Source of the DNA: Corynespora cassiicola
Taxonomy: Eukaryota; Ascomycota; Dothideomycetes; Pleosporales; Corynesporascaceae
Direction of reading: 5' to 3'
DNA: 64,000 nt
Assembly (NCBI GenBank): GCA_022059125.1
Contig: JAEUWY010000001.1
Span: 682,001-746,000, forward strand
Shown here piece after piece: positions 11,701 to 22,367 of the stretch. Positions within the stretch are counted from its first letter, which is position 1. Every line of letters starts with the position of its first letter. The notes below the pieces were generated by a model that ran no database searches, was not told the origin of the DNA, and saw nothing but the letters and a program-made list of their open reading frames with translations. The translations under genes and the position numbers were made by a program.

Positions 11701-12036
11701 TGACGAGAATTTGGATGGGCAGAAGAAAAGTCTTGTATAACAAACAGCGGGGGTCGCTCGCAGCATTACTGGCGTTGGGGGATACCAAACATCAACTTTT
11801 CGGCGTCGTTGACACCTACCACAGGGTTGGGTAATGAAATGGAAGGGTCTCGTCTCATGTCTTTTGACCATGATTGTTTGTCTCTGATGAATCTTGTATT
11901 TTCGTTTCACCGTTAATGTTCATGGCCACCCGTCATGCCGCTATGCTAAAACTAAGCCAAACTCCCGTGACAGTTCCGCATGCCATCGAAGCAAAGAAAT
12001 GGTTGGGTTGGCAGTCATCATCCAAACATGCCACAT

Positions 12037-12877
12037 TTACATGGTATAGAAACGGTCGCCAAAGTCACCAAGACCTGGGACAATGTAGCTGCAGGAGGTT
12101 AGCATTGCGATGGTGGGGTGGGATGGCGGTGGTAAACATACTTCTTCTCATCCAGTCCCTGGTCGACAAAGGCCGTCACGACCCTAACCTTGGGGAACTG
12201 CTCGGCAAAGTTCTTTGCGCCCTCGGGGCTGGCGATGAGGTTCAAGAAGAGAATGTGCTCCTCGGGCACGCCTCTGCTCTTGAGCACTTCAACGGCCATG
12301 AGGGCAGAGCCACCAGTGGCAAGCATGGGATCCAACAACAGGACCCAGCGGTCGGCAATGTCCTCGGGCAGCTTGTCGTAGTAGAGCTTGGGCTTGGAGG
12401 TTTCCTCGTCGCGCTGGATGAGGATCTTGCCAATCCTCACGGAGCGGCAGCAGTCACGAAGGCCCTGCTCCATGGACTCGCCGGCACGCATGATGGAAAC
12501 ACCGCAGATCTTACCCTCAAACTTGACGCCGGCGTAGGTCCTGCCCACGGGCGTGGTGATTTCATGGCCGACGACGGGCAGGTGGTTCAGCCCCTCCTCA
12601 ACCAGCAGGCGAATGATGCGGTTGGAGTAGAAGATGAAGTCGGCGCGGCCCGTGTTCTTGTCCCGGATCATTCTGTTACCCTATCAATATAACGCGACTA
12701 TCAATTTAGTATTCTTGCTTACGTTAGCAGCGCTATCAGCTGCGGAGTCTGTGGCAGAATGTGCACATTTGCGTGAGACAGCGGGGTAGACACGGTGGCC
12801 GTTGGTTTCTGGGTCGCCGGGCGGTACTCAGGGCCTACGCACTGCGAGGGCGCTTGTGGCTGCGGTTCGGAGGCCAT
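12037..12877 (-). CDS. FUR1: Uracil phosphoribosyltransferase (UPRT)
   Basis: Converts uracil and PRPP to UMP (pyrimidine salvage, cytosol); a UPRT (URC6) also takes part in the URC uracil-degradation route. Exons 12877-12723, 12672-12142 and 12088-12037 give 245 aa. The start MASEPQPQ is the only ATG near the conserved beginning. Conserved parts in order are NVHILPQTPQLIALLT, TGRADFIFYSNRIIRLLVEE, the PRPP loop DPMLATGGSALMAVEVL, and the C-terminal uracil-binding YIVPGLGDFGDRFYTM. The phases of the 50- and 53-nt introns agree. Proximity to URC1 (with elf1 between) suggests a loose functional neighbourhood. Family recognition is secure; URC participation is inferred. Confidence 0.95.
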
Positions 12878-13596
12878 TGTAGCGGGCGGGTGGTTGCTGG
12901 TGGGAGTGATTCGGGTGTGAGTGGAGAACGAGTGGGTGTGCGGGCGAAATTTCAAGATTGAGTCGCGTTGGGACTGTCAATCGAGTCTTGAGCCTGGGAT
13001 TAAGCAAGAAGAAGCAGACACGCGACCAGAAATATGGGAAAAGAGGAGAAGAGAGGTACTGCAGCGGCGTCGAAGGCCCAGGCTCGTGACCGTCGGCGAG
13101 CTCCATCGTCTGTCAGATTGACCGCCCGCCCGATACAGCCTAGCGCAGATCGTCTAATGTTTTTGCCCTGCGGCGCCTCAGCACCTGGGCACGGCAGCGC
13201 GCACCGCCACAGCTTGGGACGCCGTGAGGCTGCGAGGCTGCGAGGCTGCCACTCTCTACCCATCCCGACCGCCGTCCCGACCGCCCACGCCCGAAGACCG
13301 GCTGCCGTCACCGCACTCCCGTCCCGGCCGCTGCCCTCCTACGATACCGCTGTTGTGGTTGCAGTCACTTGAAGGCACTCCAAAAAACACTCTCTTGCTG
13401 GCAAAAACAAAGGCCTCCCCGTGGACCCTCGCTCACCACCGCCGCCCTCGCCTTCCCTTTCATCGCGGCCCACCAGTATGCGCGTCTAGCACCACGACAA
13501 GCTAGCATCACCACCACTCTTCCCCCACCCACCGCTGCACTGCGATACGATACGGCGACACCAACTCCGACACCGCGATACCGGCCACCCCGCGCC
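12878..13596. promoter_or_regulatory. Divergent intergenic region between UPRT and wapl
   Basis: 719 bases between two divergent genes. It contains C/A-rich leader-like sequence before the wapl start and the UPRT 5' UTR. No further gene is seen, and no clear TATA box. Confidence 0.4.
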
Positions 13597-16500
13597 ATGG
13601 CCATGTCCATGTCGTCGACCTTCACCTCGGCCGATCGCCGCAAGCGCATTGCGACCTACGGCAAGCCGTCGCGCCCGGCCTCCAAATATGCATTCGACGA
13701 CGACGCGACCTCGCCCGAGCGCCCGCGCAAGCAGACAAGCGTCGCAGCCGGGACCGGCCTGAAGAAGCCGTCGAGCTTCGCCGCGACAGCAACTGCCCTG
13801 GGGAATGCGCGTGCAAACCTGCAGAAGCAGCCTGCGACGCGCGACATCTTCGACGTGCCCTCTGACGACGAGCTTGCTCCCCCGCCCTCGCCCGCTCCCG
13901 CATCCGCATCCACGTCCACGTCCACGTCCGCGAGCCTACCAAAGAAGAAACCCTTCCCGAAACCCAAGGCCGCCATCGACGTGTTCGACGTACCATCCTC
14001 CGGAGATGACGCGCCAAAGCACGCGCGCAAGTCGAGCAAGCCATTGCAGCCTCTGCGCAAACCGGAAGCCTCCCGCCCGCCCCCTCCAGTCCAGCAAAAG
14101 AAAGCACAGAGGCCAGACCCTGCAGACGAAGCATCCTCTGAAGATCCGATTGCACCAGCCCGCCGGCGAGGGAGGACACCTCAGGCCGTACACAAGCCAG
14201 ACAGCGGGGAACAGAAGCAAACGCAGGCCTCGACTCGCCCAGTAGCAAAGCCCAAGGCTAGCTCTAGGGCCACCACACCCGGGCCCCCATCCGCCGCCCC
14301 TGCCACTGCGAAAAAGATCAAGAGCCTGTCTTCCTTGCCAGCGAAGAAGCATGCGGTTAAGCCAGCAGAAAAGCCGACATCGGATTTGGACATTTTCGAC
14401 TTTCCCCCCTCAGACGACGAGAACAAGGTGAAGCATGCTCGCAAACCGAAGTCAGCACAACTTCCCCGACCCAAGCTCCACACGAAGCCCTCGACGTCGA
14501 CTACGGAACCGCCAGACTCTTCGGATGATTCAGATGGCTCCAGCTCATCAAAGAAACGAAAGCGACAGGGATCCGTCTCCTCAGTAGCCACCAGTAACGT
14601 TGTGCCGGTGGAGAGGAGAAGGGAGCGATCTGTACCGCAGAGGAGTCGCAAGTACCAGAAGAAGGATGGCCTTCTATCTCCCCGTCAAGAGTTGGGCGTG
14701 CAAACTCAATCCATTGCTGCTGTAGAGACAGTCCCCGATGACCCTCCAATCAACAAACCGAAAAGAACGAGGACGCGAACAACTGCAAATCCTCCAAGGC
14801 CCCCCCTTTCAAAAGGGTCTTCTTCTCCAGCCAAACTACATGGCATGCTTGCTGTACGGTCAGCGCCAAAGCCGTCCCCAGTGGCCGAGGCAACAGAGGA
14901 GCCCCTTCTCGAGGATGAGACCATGTACGACATCCCGGATGTTGTTACCCCTCTTGCCAGGCCTACGAAGGCGTTTGCGCCTGGATCGGTGACGCCACGG
15001 CAGCAGTCACTATTCAACAACCTTCTTGGCGATTCCTCTGACTCAGCGACACCTGGCATGCCTAGCATCTCTAGGCTTCAGCTCACGAACCGCAAGCCAC
15101 AGTCGATGATTGCGGGGCTCGCGAGGTCGTCCTCTGACATTCCTCAGTCAGCTTTTAGCCGGAAGACTAGACTCATTGATACTCTCAAACAAGCAGCCGA
15201 GAGCTCGGAAGAGGATGACAGCGAAAGCGATGAGGAGACGGAGGAGGACATTACTGCGATTCCCAACACATCTGCACCAGGACGTGTGACCACGTACGGT
15301 AAAAATTCTGCAGAGGCGGCCAACGAGATGGAAGTGGATTCTCAAGGCGCTGCAGATTCTCAAGCATCACAGATGACGACACATGCAACCACTACTGCAA
15401 AGATTACCTATGCCAAACAGCGGTCCTACCTCGAAGATGCCAACATGGAGGAAAGCCTACTCCTGTCCATGGACCTTGATGACATGCTAGGGCTTCCTCC
15501 AAAGAAGCAGGTTTCCATATCCGAGGACGAGGAGGCTAGCCAAGCCCAGGGAATACATGAGCTTCGACGACAAGGCCAACTGCAAAAGTTCCAGTTCGAG
15601 GCCCAGAATGCGGTGGATGATATTACCGGGACAAGCGGGATGCAAGCTTCAGGGCGACGCAGTGCCTTGCTCGAGTTCTGCACCACGCTGGCTGACGAGA
15701 AGGTTGTTGAGCAACTCTTTGACTCGGCACTGGGTGAGAGGTTTCTCGCTAGTCTATGTTCACTCAAGGACGTCACGTTTGATTTTGCGGCCGCCGTGGC
15801 GGTAGGGTTCATTTTAAAGACGGAGCCGGAATACACGGTTCTAGATCAGGTCTATCAATCAGGGATCATTGCCACTCTGACCAGGCTCCTGGATTCGAGC
15901 GCGGACATTGGCGTCATCGCCAAACAGCGCAAGTCCAACTTGTCGAGAATCGCACAAGAGTCTGTAGCCGAGTTTCGGACGCTGGTACAAGGTTCCACAC
16001 TGTGGTCACCTAAAGCGCCCGAAAAGGTGTCACCGCAGCTCGTAGCGCTCAAGTCGCTCGAGCTCTTGGTGCTCGGGCTTCGAAAAGCCGGCAGCACAGA
16101 AACGCTCCTGAGCGAGGCCGCGGTCAGCAAGCTCGTCGAGGTGGCCTCGGGGCCCTGCGAGCGCACAAAAGCGGGCAAGGCGTCTGCGCAGGACGCGACG
16201 ACGGCGCAACTCGTCTTCTCCGTCCTCGAGGCAGCATCGGCGTCGGTCGTGTCCAAGGAGAGGCAGCAGGCGCCATGGGCGGATGGCGTCCTGAAGCGCC
16301 TGGCGGACCTCATGCCCGCCTTCTTCCAGCAGCCTGCTAGCGGGGCGGCCGCCTCGTCTCCGTCACCGATCAAGCTCACCATCCGCCTCTGCATGAACGT
16401 CACGAACAACCGGCCCCGCGCGTGCGAGGCGTTTGCGGGCCCCGCATTCATCACCCCCCTCGTCGCGTGCATCTGCAAAGGGTTCGGCCTGCTGGCCGGC

Positions 16501-17082
16501 AGCGGCGGCGGCGACGGTAGCCAGGAGCTCGAGAGTGCAGAGCAGAGGACCGAGGTCATGGAAGGCCTCATACTCGGGCTAGGCGCCATGATCAATCTCG
16601 CAGAGTTTAGCGATACGGCGCGGGCGAGCGTGGTGCATGGGGGTGATGAGCTGGTGGAGGGTTTGACGCGCATTTTCCTCGAGGGATCGGAGCGCGCGGC
16701 AAAGGTACGTTTTATTTTATTTTTTACTCCAACGGACTCCACTCTGCCCTCCCAAGAACAAGAAAGGCTAAATCGAACCAACGTGCAGGCCGACTCGATG
16801 GAAGAGTCCCAGACGGGCGTCACGGTCGGCTACCTCGCCGTCCTCATGGGTAACCTGTGCCTCAACGACGCGGTCAGAGCAAAGGTATGCGAGCGCCTGC
16901 CCGGCCGCCACATCGACATGCTGGCCGAGCAGATCCGCGAGTTTGTGAGGTACAATGAGCGCGTGGATCGGGAGAGCTCGCAGTTTGAGGGCAGTGAGGA
17001 GGGGAGGGAGACGTGGAGGAATTTTACGAGGAGGATCATGTTGGTTGTGGAGAGGTTGGAGGGGTTGGAGGGGAGGGGTTAG
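13597..17082 (+). CDS. wapl: Wings apart-like (WAPL) cohesin-release factor
   Basis: Nuclear regulator that opens the cohesin ring and affects chromosome looping and heterochromatin. Exons 13597-16704 and 16789-17082 give 1133 aa. The start MAMSMSSTFTSADRRK is the first ATG of the frame. Residues 1-600 are disordered, basic and Ser/Pro-rich, with repeated acidic DIFD(V/F)PSDDE-like motifs and a TYGK motif near both ends of this part. The WAPL domain spans roughly residues 610-1120, starting at EESLLLSMDLDDMLG and SGRRSALLEFCTTLADEKV, with helical repeats after it. The 84-nt intron (GTACGT donor, GTGCAG acceptor) is a multiple of three and has no stop, so retention would add 28 residues. A run of 18 G follows the stop at once. 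Confidence 0.87.
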   Translation: MAMSMSSTFTSADRRKRIATYGKPSRPASKYAFDDDATSPERPRKQTSVAAGTGLKKPSSFAATATALGNARANLQKQPATRDIFDVPSDDELAPPPSPAPASASTSTSTSASLPKKKPFPKPKAAIDVFDVPSSGDDAPKHARKSSKPLQPLRKPEASRPPPPVQQKKAQRPDPADEASSEDPIAPARRRGRTPQAVHKPDSGEQKQTQASTRPVAKPKASSRATTPGPPSAAPATAKKIKSLSSLPAKKHAVKPAEKPTSDLDIFDFPPSDDENKVKHARKPKSAQLPRPKLHTKPSTSTTEPPDSSDDSDGSSSSKKRKRQGSVSSVATSNVVPVERRRERSVPQRSRKYQKKDGLLSPRQELGVQTQSIAAVETVPDDPPINKPKRTRTRTTANPPRPPLSKGSSSPAKLHGMLAVRSAPKPSPVAEATEEPLLEDETMYDIPDVVTPLARPTKAFAPGSVTPRQQSLFNNLLGDSSDSATPGMPSISRLQLTNRKPQSMIAGLARSSSDIPQSAFSRKTRLIDTLKQAAESSEEDDSESDEETEEDITAIPNTSAPGRVTTYGKNSAEAANEMEVDSQGAADSQASQMTTHATTTAKITYAKQRSYLEDANMEESLLLSMDLDDMLGLPPKKQVSISEDEEASQAQGIHELRRQGQLQKFQFEAQNAVDDITGTSGMQASGRRSALLEFCTTLADEKVVEQLFDSALGERFLASLCSLKDVTFDFAAAVAVGFILKTEPEYTVLDQVYQSGIIATLTRLLDSSADIGVIAKQRKSNLSRIAQESVAEFRTLVQGSTLWSPKAPEKVSPQLVALKSLELLVLGLRKAGSTETLLSEAAVSKLVEVASGPCERTKAGKASAQDATTAQLVFSVLEAASASVVSKERQQAPWADGVLKRLADLMPAFFQQPASGAAASSPSPIKLTIRLCMNVTNNRPRACEAFAGPAFITPLVACICKGFGLLAGSGGGDGSQELESAEQRTEVMEGLILGLGAMINLAEFSDTARASVVHGGDELVEGLTRIFLEGSERAAKVRFILFFTPTDSTLPSQEQERLNRTNVQADSMEESQTGVTVGYLAVLMGNLCLNDAVRAKVCERLPGRHIDMLAEQIREFVRYNERVDRESSQFEGSEEGRETWRNFTRRIMLVVERLEGLEGRG

Positions 17083-17084
17083 AT

Positions 17085-17102
17085 GGGGGGGGGGGGGGGG
17101 GG
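17085..17102 (+). repeat. Run of 18 G directly after the wapl stop
   Basis: Uninterrupted G run three bases after the TAG of wapl, so it would be in the 3' UTR as a G-quadruplex-capable element. Its length may also be uncertain from sequencing. Confidence 0.85.
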
Positions 17103-18786
17103 TTTATTATTCTGTTAGGTAGATGGTGTTTTGGGTTTGGGGGTTGATGGGAAGTTTTCTGAGGTTTGTAAAGAAAGGGTCAAGGGGTTGGGGCCTCTTC
17201 GATTGATTTTTCGAGAGGGGGGTTGAATGTTCAGGGAATGGGTGTTATTCTGGATACGTGGATTTTTTTTTCCCCTCTATCTCTCTCTCTCTTGCGGGTT
17301 TTCTGTTTCTTCTGGTATACCATGCCTTTGATGGCGTTGGGGAGGAGGCGAGGGAACGAAGCGAGCGAGCAAGAGGTCGAGTGGTTGGTTGGTTGATCGG
17401 TATGATGGGAGCTGAATGCGAATGAAGGAGGAAAAGGAAAGGCAAAGAAGGAAGGAAATAAAGAAAGTAAGATACCCCGGACTATGCGAGGTGGAGGGAC
17501 GACGACGGCAGAAGCTGCATGCACGCATGTACATGTGGCATGCATGGATGTGTGCAGACGGGATAGCACGTACGTGGCCATGTTACAAAGTGTCATGTTG
17601 GATAATGAATGATATTTCTCTCTCTCTCTTTTTTTCCTCCCCTCAGCATTGCCGGGTTCTGGTAAACAAGTTTGTTGCCTTGCCTTTATTTCCTTGGTTT
17701 TGTCTCACTCTAGTTTGGGTACCTTGCTTGATTGCCTGCGTTACTTTGCGTTGGCTCCACCTGTTTCGTCTCGACTCCATTTCCGGCAGCCAGCGCTCGG
17801 GTCTGCGCAGTGCGGCGTGTGTGGTAGTAGTAGTAGTAGTAGTAGTAGTCAGTTCCATGTACAGGGACGGCCGGGGGGAAGGAAAAGGCCATCCACGGTC
17901 AATCTATTTTGCCCTCGGATGGCATGTGTTCCGTGCGTTTGTTTAATCAATGTATGGATTTATGTCGGTTAGAGCGCATTTGGCGCCCCAGAGACCGAAG
18001 CTTGGGGCGGCAGAGGCGGCGCGTAGATTGTGGTGGTGGGGGGGGGATTTCTTTCTTCTTCTTCTCTTTCTCTTCTTATGCGGGAGGGCTAGTAAAGTAT
18101 ATGCATGGATTTCCCAAAGGGGAATCAAGTATGGTGATGGGCGTTGGGTGTCTGTTTTTCTTTCTTTCTTTCTTCTCTTTACCAGAGGGTTGGGCAGCAT
18201 TCATTGTAGGATGACATTCTTTCCAAGGTTTGTTTGTTTTTTTGGGGGCGGAGGGCGGAGGGTGTTGGGCGTCGGGCTTTTTCTTTCGCGCTGAAGGAAA
18301 AGGGTGGGTGTGGTACGATGTTTGAAACGGTGTTTTTGTACGCGGTAGGTTGGTGGATGGGATGGATGTGACTGGTCGTCGTATCGTGGCTTGCTTGTTT
18401 AGATCCAAGGATGAATGTCACTATTCTTGCTCTTCGTCGTCTTTTCCTTTTTTTTCTTCGGGACGACCAATCGAAAGCACATGCACCCAGATTGCGGTAC
18501 TCGGGCACGTTCTCTTTGTTTCTAGATTGGGGTGCCGTCGTCGTGTATCTATCCGAAGTAAGGACTCGACTTGGCCATGCGCGCGGGTACCAACGCGGAA
18601 AAGCCAACACAGCTCGGGGACTGCACAGATGCAAGCATGGCATTGCGCCTGTCGTGGCCGCATCGATGCGAGTCTACTCGGTGCCTGGCAATCCATGCAT
18701 CAGCACCGCCGCCGCCGCCGAACCCCAGAATCGCACGCGCGCACGTCCCCCACCCCCCTTCACACCGCAGTCATCCGCCTACATAC

Positions 18787-18788
<2 letters not shown>

Positions 18789-18818
<30 letters not shown>
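18789..18818. repeat. AG dinucleotide microsatellite
   Basis: About 15 copies of AG in gene-free DNA; other simple repeats nearby are TAG (17824-17849) and CAG (19129-19156). Confidence 0.85.
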
Positions 18819-18820
<2 letters not shown>

Positions 18821-20759
18821 TGATACAACGACAACATGTAACTTTTGTTGTTTGGTACTTTGTGCTTTGTCTCTTCTTTCCTTTTCCCCTTCCCTCGTAC
18901 ACCACTCACTCTCCCCCCGAAATCACATAGACACCCTTGCACGCCCAACCCGTCCCTTCCCGCGCCCATCCTTCGTCCCTCCAAGGCCTCCCTCCGCCCT
19001 CCCCCCATGGGCAATGATGTTCTACTTCACGTGTCCTCCCATCTCCCCGTCCGTCCCGTCCCCCCGCCGCCGCCGACCTCGGATCCAAGGGAGCAAAGCA
19101 GCAGACCTACCTAGTGTATCATGTATGTCAGCAGCAGCAGCAGCAGCAGCAGCAGCTAGACGATCAAATCAGACGATTCCGTCCATGTTCCTTCCTTCCC
19201 CCCTGATTTTTGCTTCCGTCTCGCGAAGAACCGGAGCGTTGGTGGCTCGGCGGAGCGAAGGGAAGTGTACGGCCAGCCAGCTCATGTTACCTGTTTGCGC
19301 GTTGTGCGACGCCTGCAGGCGCCGACAGGGGTGCTACCCCCCTACCTCGACACGACACGCGTTTGTGTGCACCGCACTGGTACTGTACTGTACGTACGTG
19401 TAGGCGGGCTGTTGGATCCTCGTCATGTTGGTCACTTTGGGAGTGCGCTCGGTTGTTTTTCCAGCCGGGCTGCGCGTTTCTTGCCAAGGAGGTGGATGGC
19501 TAAATGGGATACGACGGGTGTTTTTGATTGCAAGTCTTTTTGGGCGAGGGCGTGTGTGTACAGTAGGGCTGAGGCATGGCAGTGCAGGGGTGGTGCAGGG
19601 CGTGGCAGGGCCGGGTCGGGGGGCAAGTGGTAGGCTGTTTGGCTGGGTTAGATGGGGAATATATTGCGGGCGGCGGGTGGTCGGGCGGCATGTACGTATA
19701 TGGGACCCGGGGGCCTGGAAGCGGTGACGTGATGGCGGTTTATCTTTTTTTTTGGTCGAAATCCTCCTCGTCCGTTTCTCAATCGTTGTTCTTTTTTTGT
19801 AACATTGTCGAAATCATTGACAAAGGGCTGACAGGTGGGCTGCCGAGCGTTGTAAGCAAGCAGTTCTGCCGGCCGACGGCGGGCGCGCGGTCGCCTACGG
19901 GCGGGTCTGCGCGCAGGCCTTCTTCTTCTTCTTCTTCTTCTGGCGGCGTTCCATGCAGGAGGCGGCGCCGGTGCGTTCTATTTTTTTTTTATAACCTTTG
20001 GGGGCCTTTGTTTAACCACGAATGCGGCCTGCGGTGCGCTGCGGCTTGCATGTGAAATGTTACATGTCCGAGTCCCTGGCAGGGGAGTTTGATCGGGTAA
20101 AACGCATCCATCATGGACGGGTGGGCGTGCGAGCCTGGGAGCTTGCTGGGATGGCCGACTGGTTCAATGGGCACGGTTTAGCTGGGCGGGGAGGCGGGAG
20201 AGGCAACGCGTGGTGTGCGTCCATGGCACCTCTCGCGCCCTCAAGGTTTGGACGGCGGCGCAGCTAACCCGCCATGTTGAGGGCGTGTGCGGAGGGGGAG
20301 GGGGAGGGGGAGAGCGTCCCTGTGTGCTTTGTGTGCGTCGTCCACGCCGTGTGCGTCTGGGAGGTGGTGATGCTGTGGGAGCATGGCATGCCATGGCATG
20401 GCATGGCGGTGGTGGTTGCAGCGCCCGCCGCTAGAGCACCATGTCCGTCCCCCGTCTCCCTACCGCGGGCGCCAGTCTGCTTGCGAGTCGACTGGGCGAA
20501 TCCCGAGCATTCCATTTACGTGATGTCAATTCATTTATCCTCTCGAGGCCCAAGGTCCGTGGCCGCAATACTAACCGTAGGGCCTGGCTCGTCGAGGCTA
20601 CTGCTGCCGCCCTGCCAATGGCCACGACATGACGGCATCGACACGGCGCCCGCCCTCGTCCTGGGAGCTTTTTTTTTCCGCCTGTCTCGTCCAAGTCCCT
20701 TGCTGGCCCTGATACTTATTGCCCTGCCCTGCCCGCCCTGGCGGTCCTTGATCCAGCTT

Positions 20760-20846
20760 GACCCAGCCTGCCTGACCACCAGCCTTGACCAGCCTTGACC
20801 AGCCCTGACGAGCCCTGACGAGCCCTGACGAGCCCCGACGAGCCCC
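20760..20846. repeat. 10-base minisatellite
   Basis: About eight imperfect copies of a GACCAGCCTT / GACGAGCCCT-type decamer in the upstream region of rheb. Confidence 0.7.
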
Positions 20847-21274
20847 GGCTGCCCGCCCCATTGTTCCCCGTGCTCGCTGCCGCCGCTGCTGTCGCCGAGC
20901 GCCTTCGGCCCAGTTGCTGTCTGGAATCGTCCCGGGTCAAAAACCGAACTAGCTGCCGTGGGAAGCGGCAGGAGCAACAAGGTCGGAGCGTACCCAAGCC
21001 TACCCTAGCCCGTCCGTAGGCAGCATCAGCCAGACCCGGTCCCAGAGCCAAAGCCAAAGCCATTTTATCTCACCATCGGCCTGCTCAACCGCCCCAACAA
21101 CTGCCTCGGCCGCTACCACCACTGCCACCACTACCGCTGCCGCTGCCGCTGCCTGACAGCTCTCTCTCCCTCTCTCTCTCCGACTGCCTCCTCACAGCTT
21201 CCACTCTGGCCAGCCGTTCCGCAGCCTCGAGATCCGCCCTCCCCACCACCTCTACCTTTGCCTCCAGCGCCAGG

Positions 21275-22367
21275 ATGCCTGCCCCCAAGCAGAGAAAGAT
21301 TGCCATTGTCGGCAGCAGAGCCGTCGGTGAGTGCTGCCCCCGTCCCACCCCCCCAACAAGCCCTCCCCCATGCAACCACATGGCGCTGCATTGCATTCGC
21401 CTGCCGTCTTGGTGGCGGGGGAGGGGGAGACATGCCCTCAGGAAAAGCACAATCAGCTGACAATTCCCTTGCGCAATCCGCAGGCAAGTCGAGTATGACG
21501 GTGCAGTTTGTCGACGGCCACTTTGTCGAGAGCTACTATCCCACCATTGAAAACACCTTCAGCAAGATCATCCGCTACAAGAACCAAGACTATGCGACCG
21601 AGATCATCGACACTGCCGGCCAGGTACTTTTGACTTTTTTTCTTCTTCTTTTTTTGGTGCCCGCTGCTACTACCGCCGCATGTTCCCCACGCGTGCTGGC
21701 AGCGAGCAAGCCCCCCGTCAAAATCCAGCCCAGCCCAGCCCAGCCCAGCTCCACACCCCACCTCGCGCCCGCTGCACGCGAGAAGCCCTGTATGGCCACT
21801 GCCACGGCTCGTCGCTGCAGCGCTGCCATTGCCCTGCTCCCCCATCTCTTTGTATTCCCATCTTGACTTTCTGCGCGCTGCTCTACCTGCTAAGGTTGCC
21901 ATGAGGAACCAACTGACAACTTCGCCTCATCGCAGGATGAGTACAGCATCCTGAACTCGAAGCACTTCATCGGCATCCACGGCTACATGATTGTCTACTC
22001 GGTCGCCAGCAAGCAGAGCTTCGAAATGGCGCGTGTGATCCGCGATAAGATCTTGAACCACCTGGTGCGTCCCTTTCTCTTCTTTCCCCCGCCATTCTGC
22101 GCCCCCAGCTGACATGCCCACCCGCAGGCTGCCACCTGGGTCCCCCTCGTCATCGTAGGCAACAAGTCCGATTTGCGCCCCGAGCAGCGCCAGGTCACCC
22201 CCGAAGACGGCCGCGCCCTCGCCGAGGAATTCAAGTGCGCCTGGACAGAGGCATCGGCCCGCTACAACGAGAACGTGCAAAAGGCCTTTGACCTCATGAT
22301 TGGCGAGGTGGAGAAGAGCCAGAACCCGAGTGAGCCCACCGGCGGCAACAAGTGCATAGTCATGTAA
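21275..22367 (+). CDS. rhb1: Rheb-type small GTPase
   Basis: Ras-family GTPase that acts upstream of TORC1 and in basic amino-acid uptake and nitrogen response in fungi. Exons 21275-21326, 21484-21623, 21936-22064 and 22128-22367 give 186 aa. The P-loop is GSRAVGKSS, with Arg at the position where Ras has Gly12 and Ala where Ras has Gly13, typical of Rheb. The effector region is ESYYPTIENTF, switch II DTAGQDEYS, and the guanine-specificity motif NKSD. The C-terminus CIVM is a CaaX box, so farnesylation and membrane attachment are expected. Introns are 157, 312 and 63 nt; the 312-nt intron is long for this window and carries a CCCAG repeat. Its neighbours have no evident link. Confidence 0.95.

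Larger units (their letters stand above)
17083..21274. other. Long intergenic region with microsatellites, no gene recognised
   Basis: About 4.2 kb without a convincing gene. It holds an 18-G run (17085-17102), (TAG) repeats (about 17824-17849), (AG) repeats (about 18789-18818), (CAG) repeats (about 19129-19156), GGGGGA repeats (20286-20310), ATGGC repeats (20383-20407) and a 10-base minisatellite (about 20760-20846). Open frames across it are low-complexity. The last 200 bases look like the rheb leader. Confidence 0.5.

Noticed and set aside
15855..16823. 322-codon minus-strand frame in wapl
   Set aside because: Antisense shadow of the WAPL domain.
18411..19403. 330-codon open frame, plus strand
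   Set aside because: Built from AG, CAG and CT-rich simple repeats; no recognisable domain.
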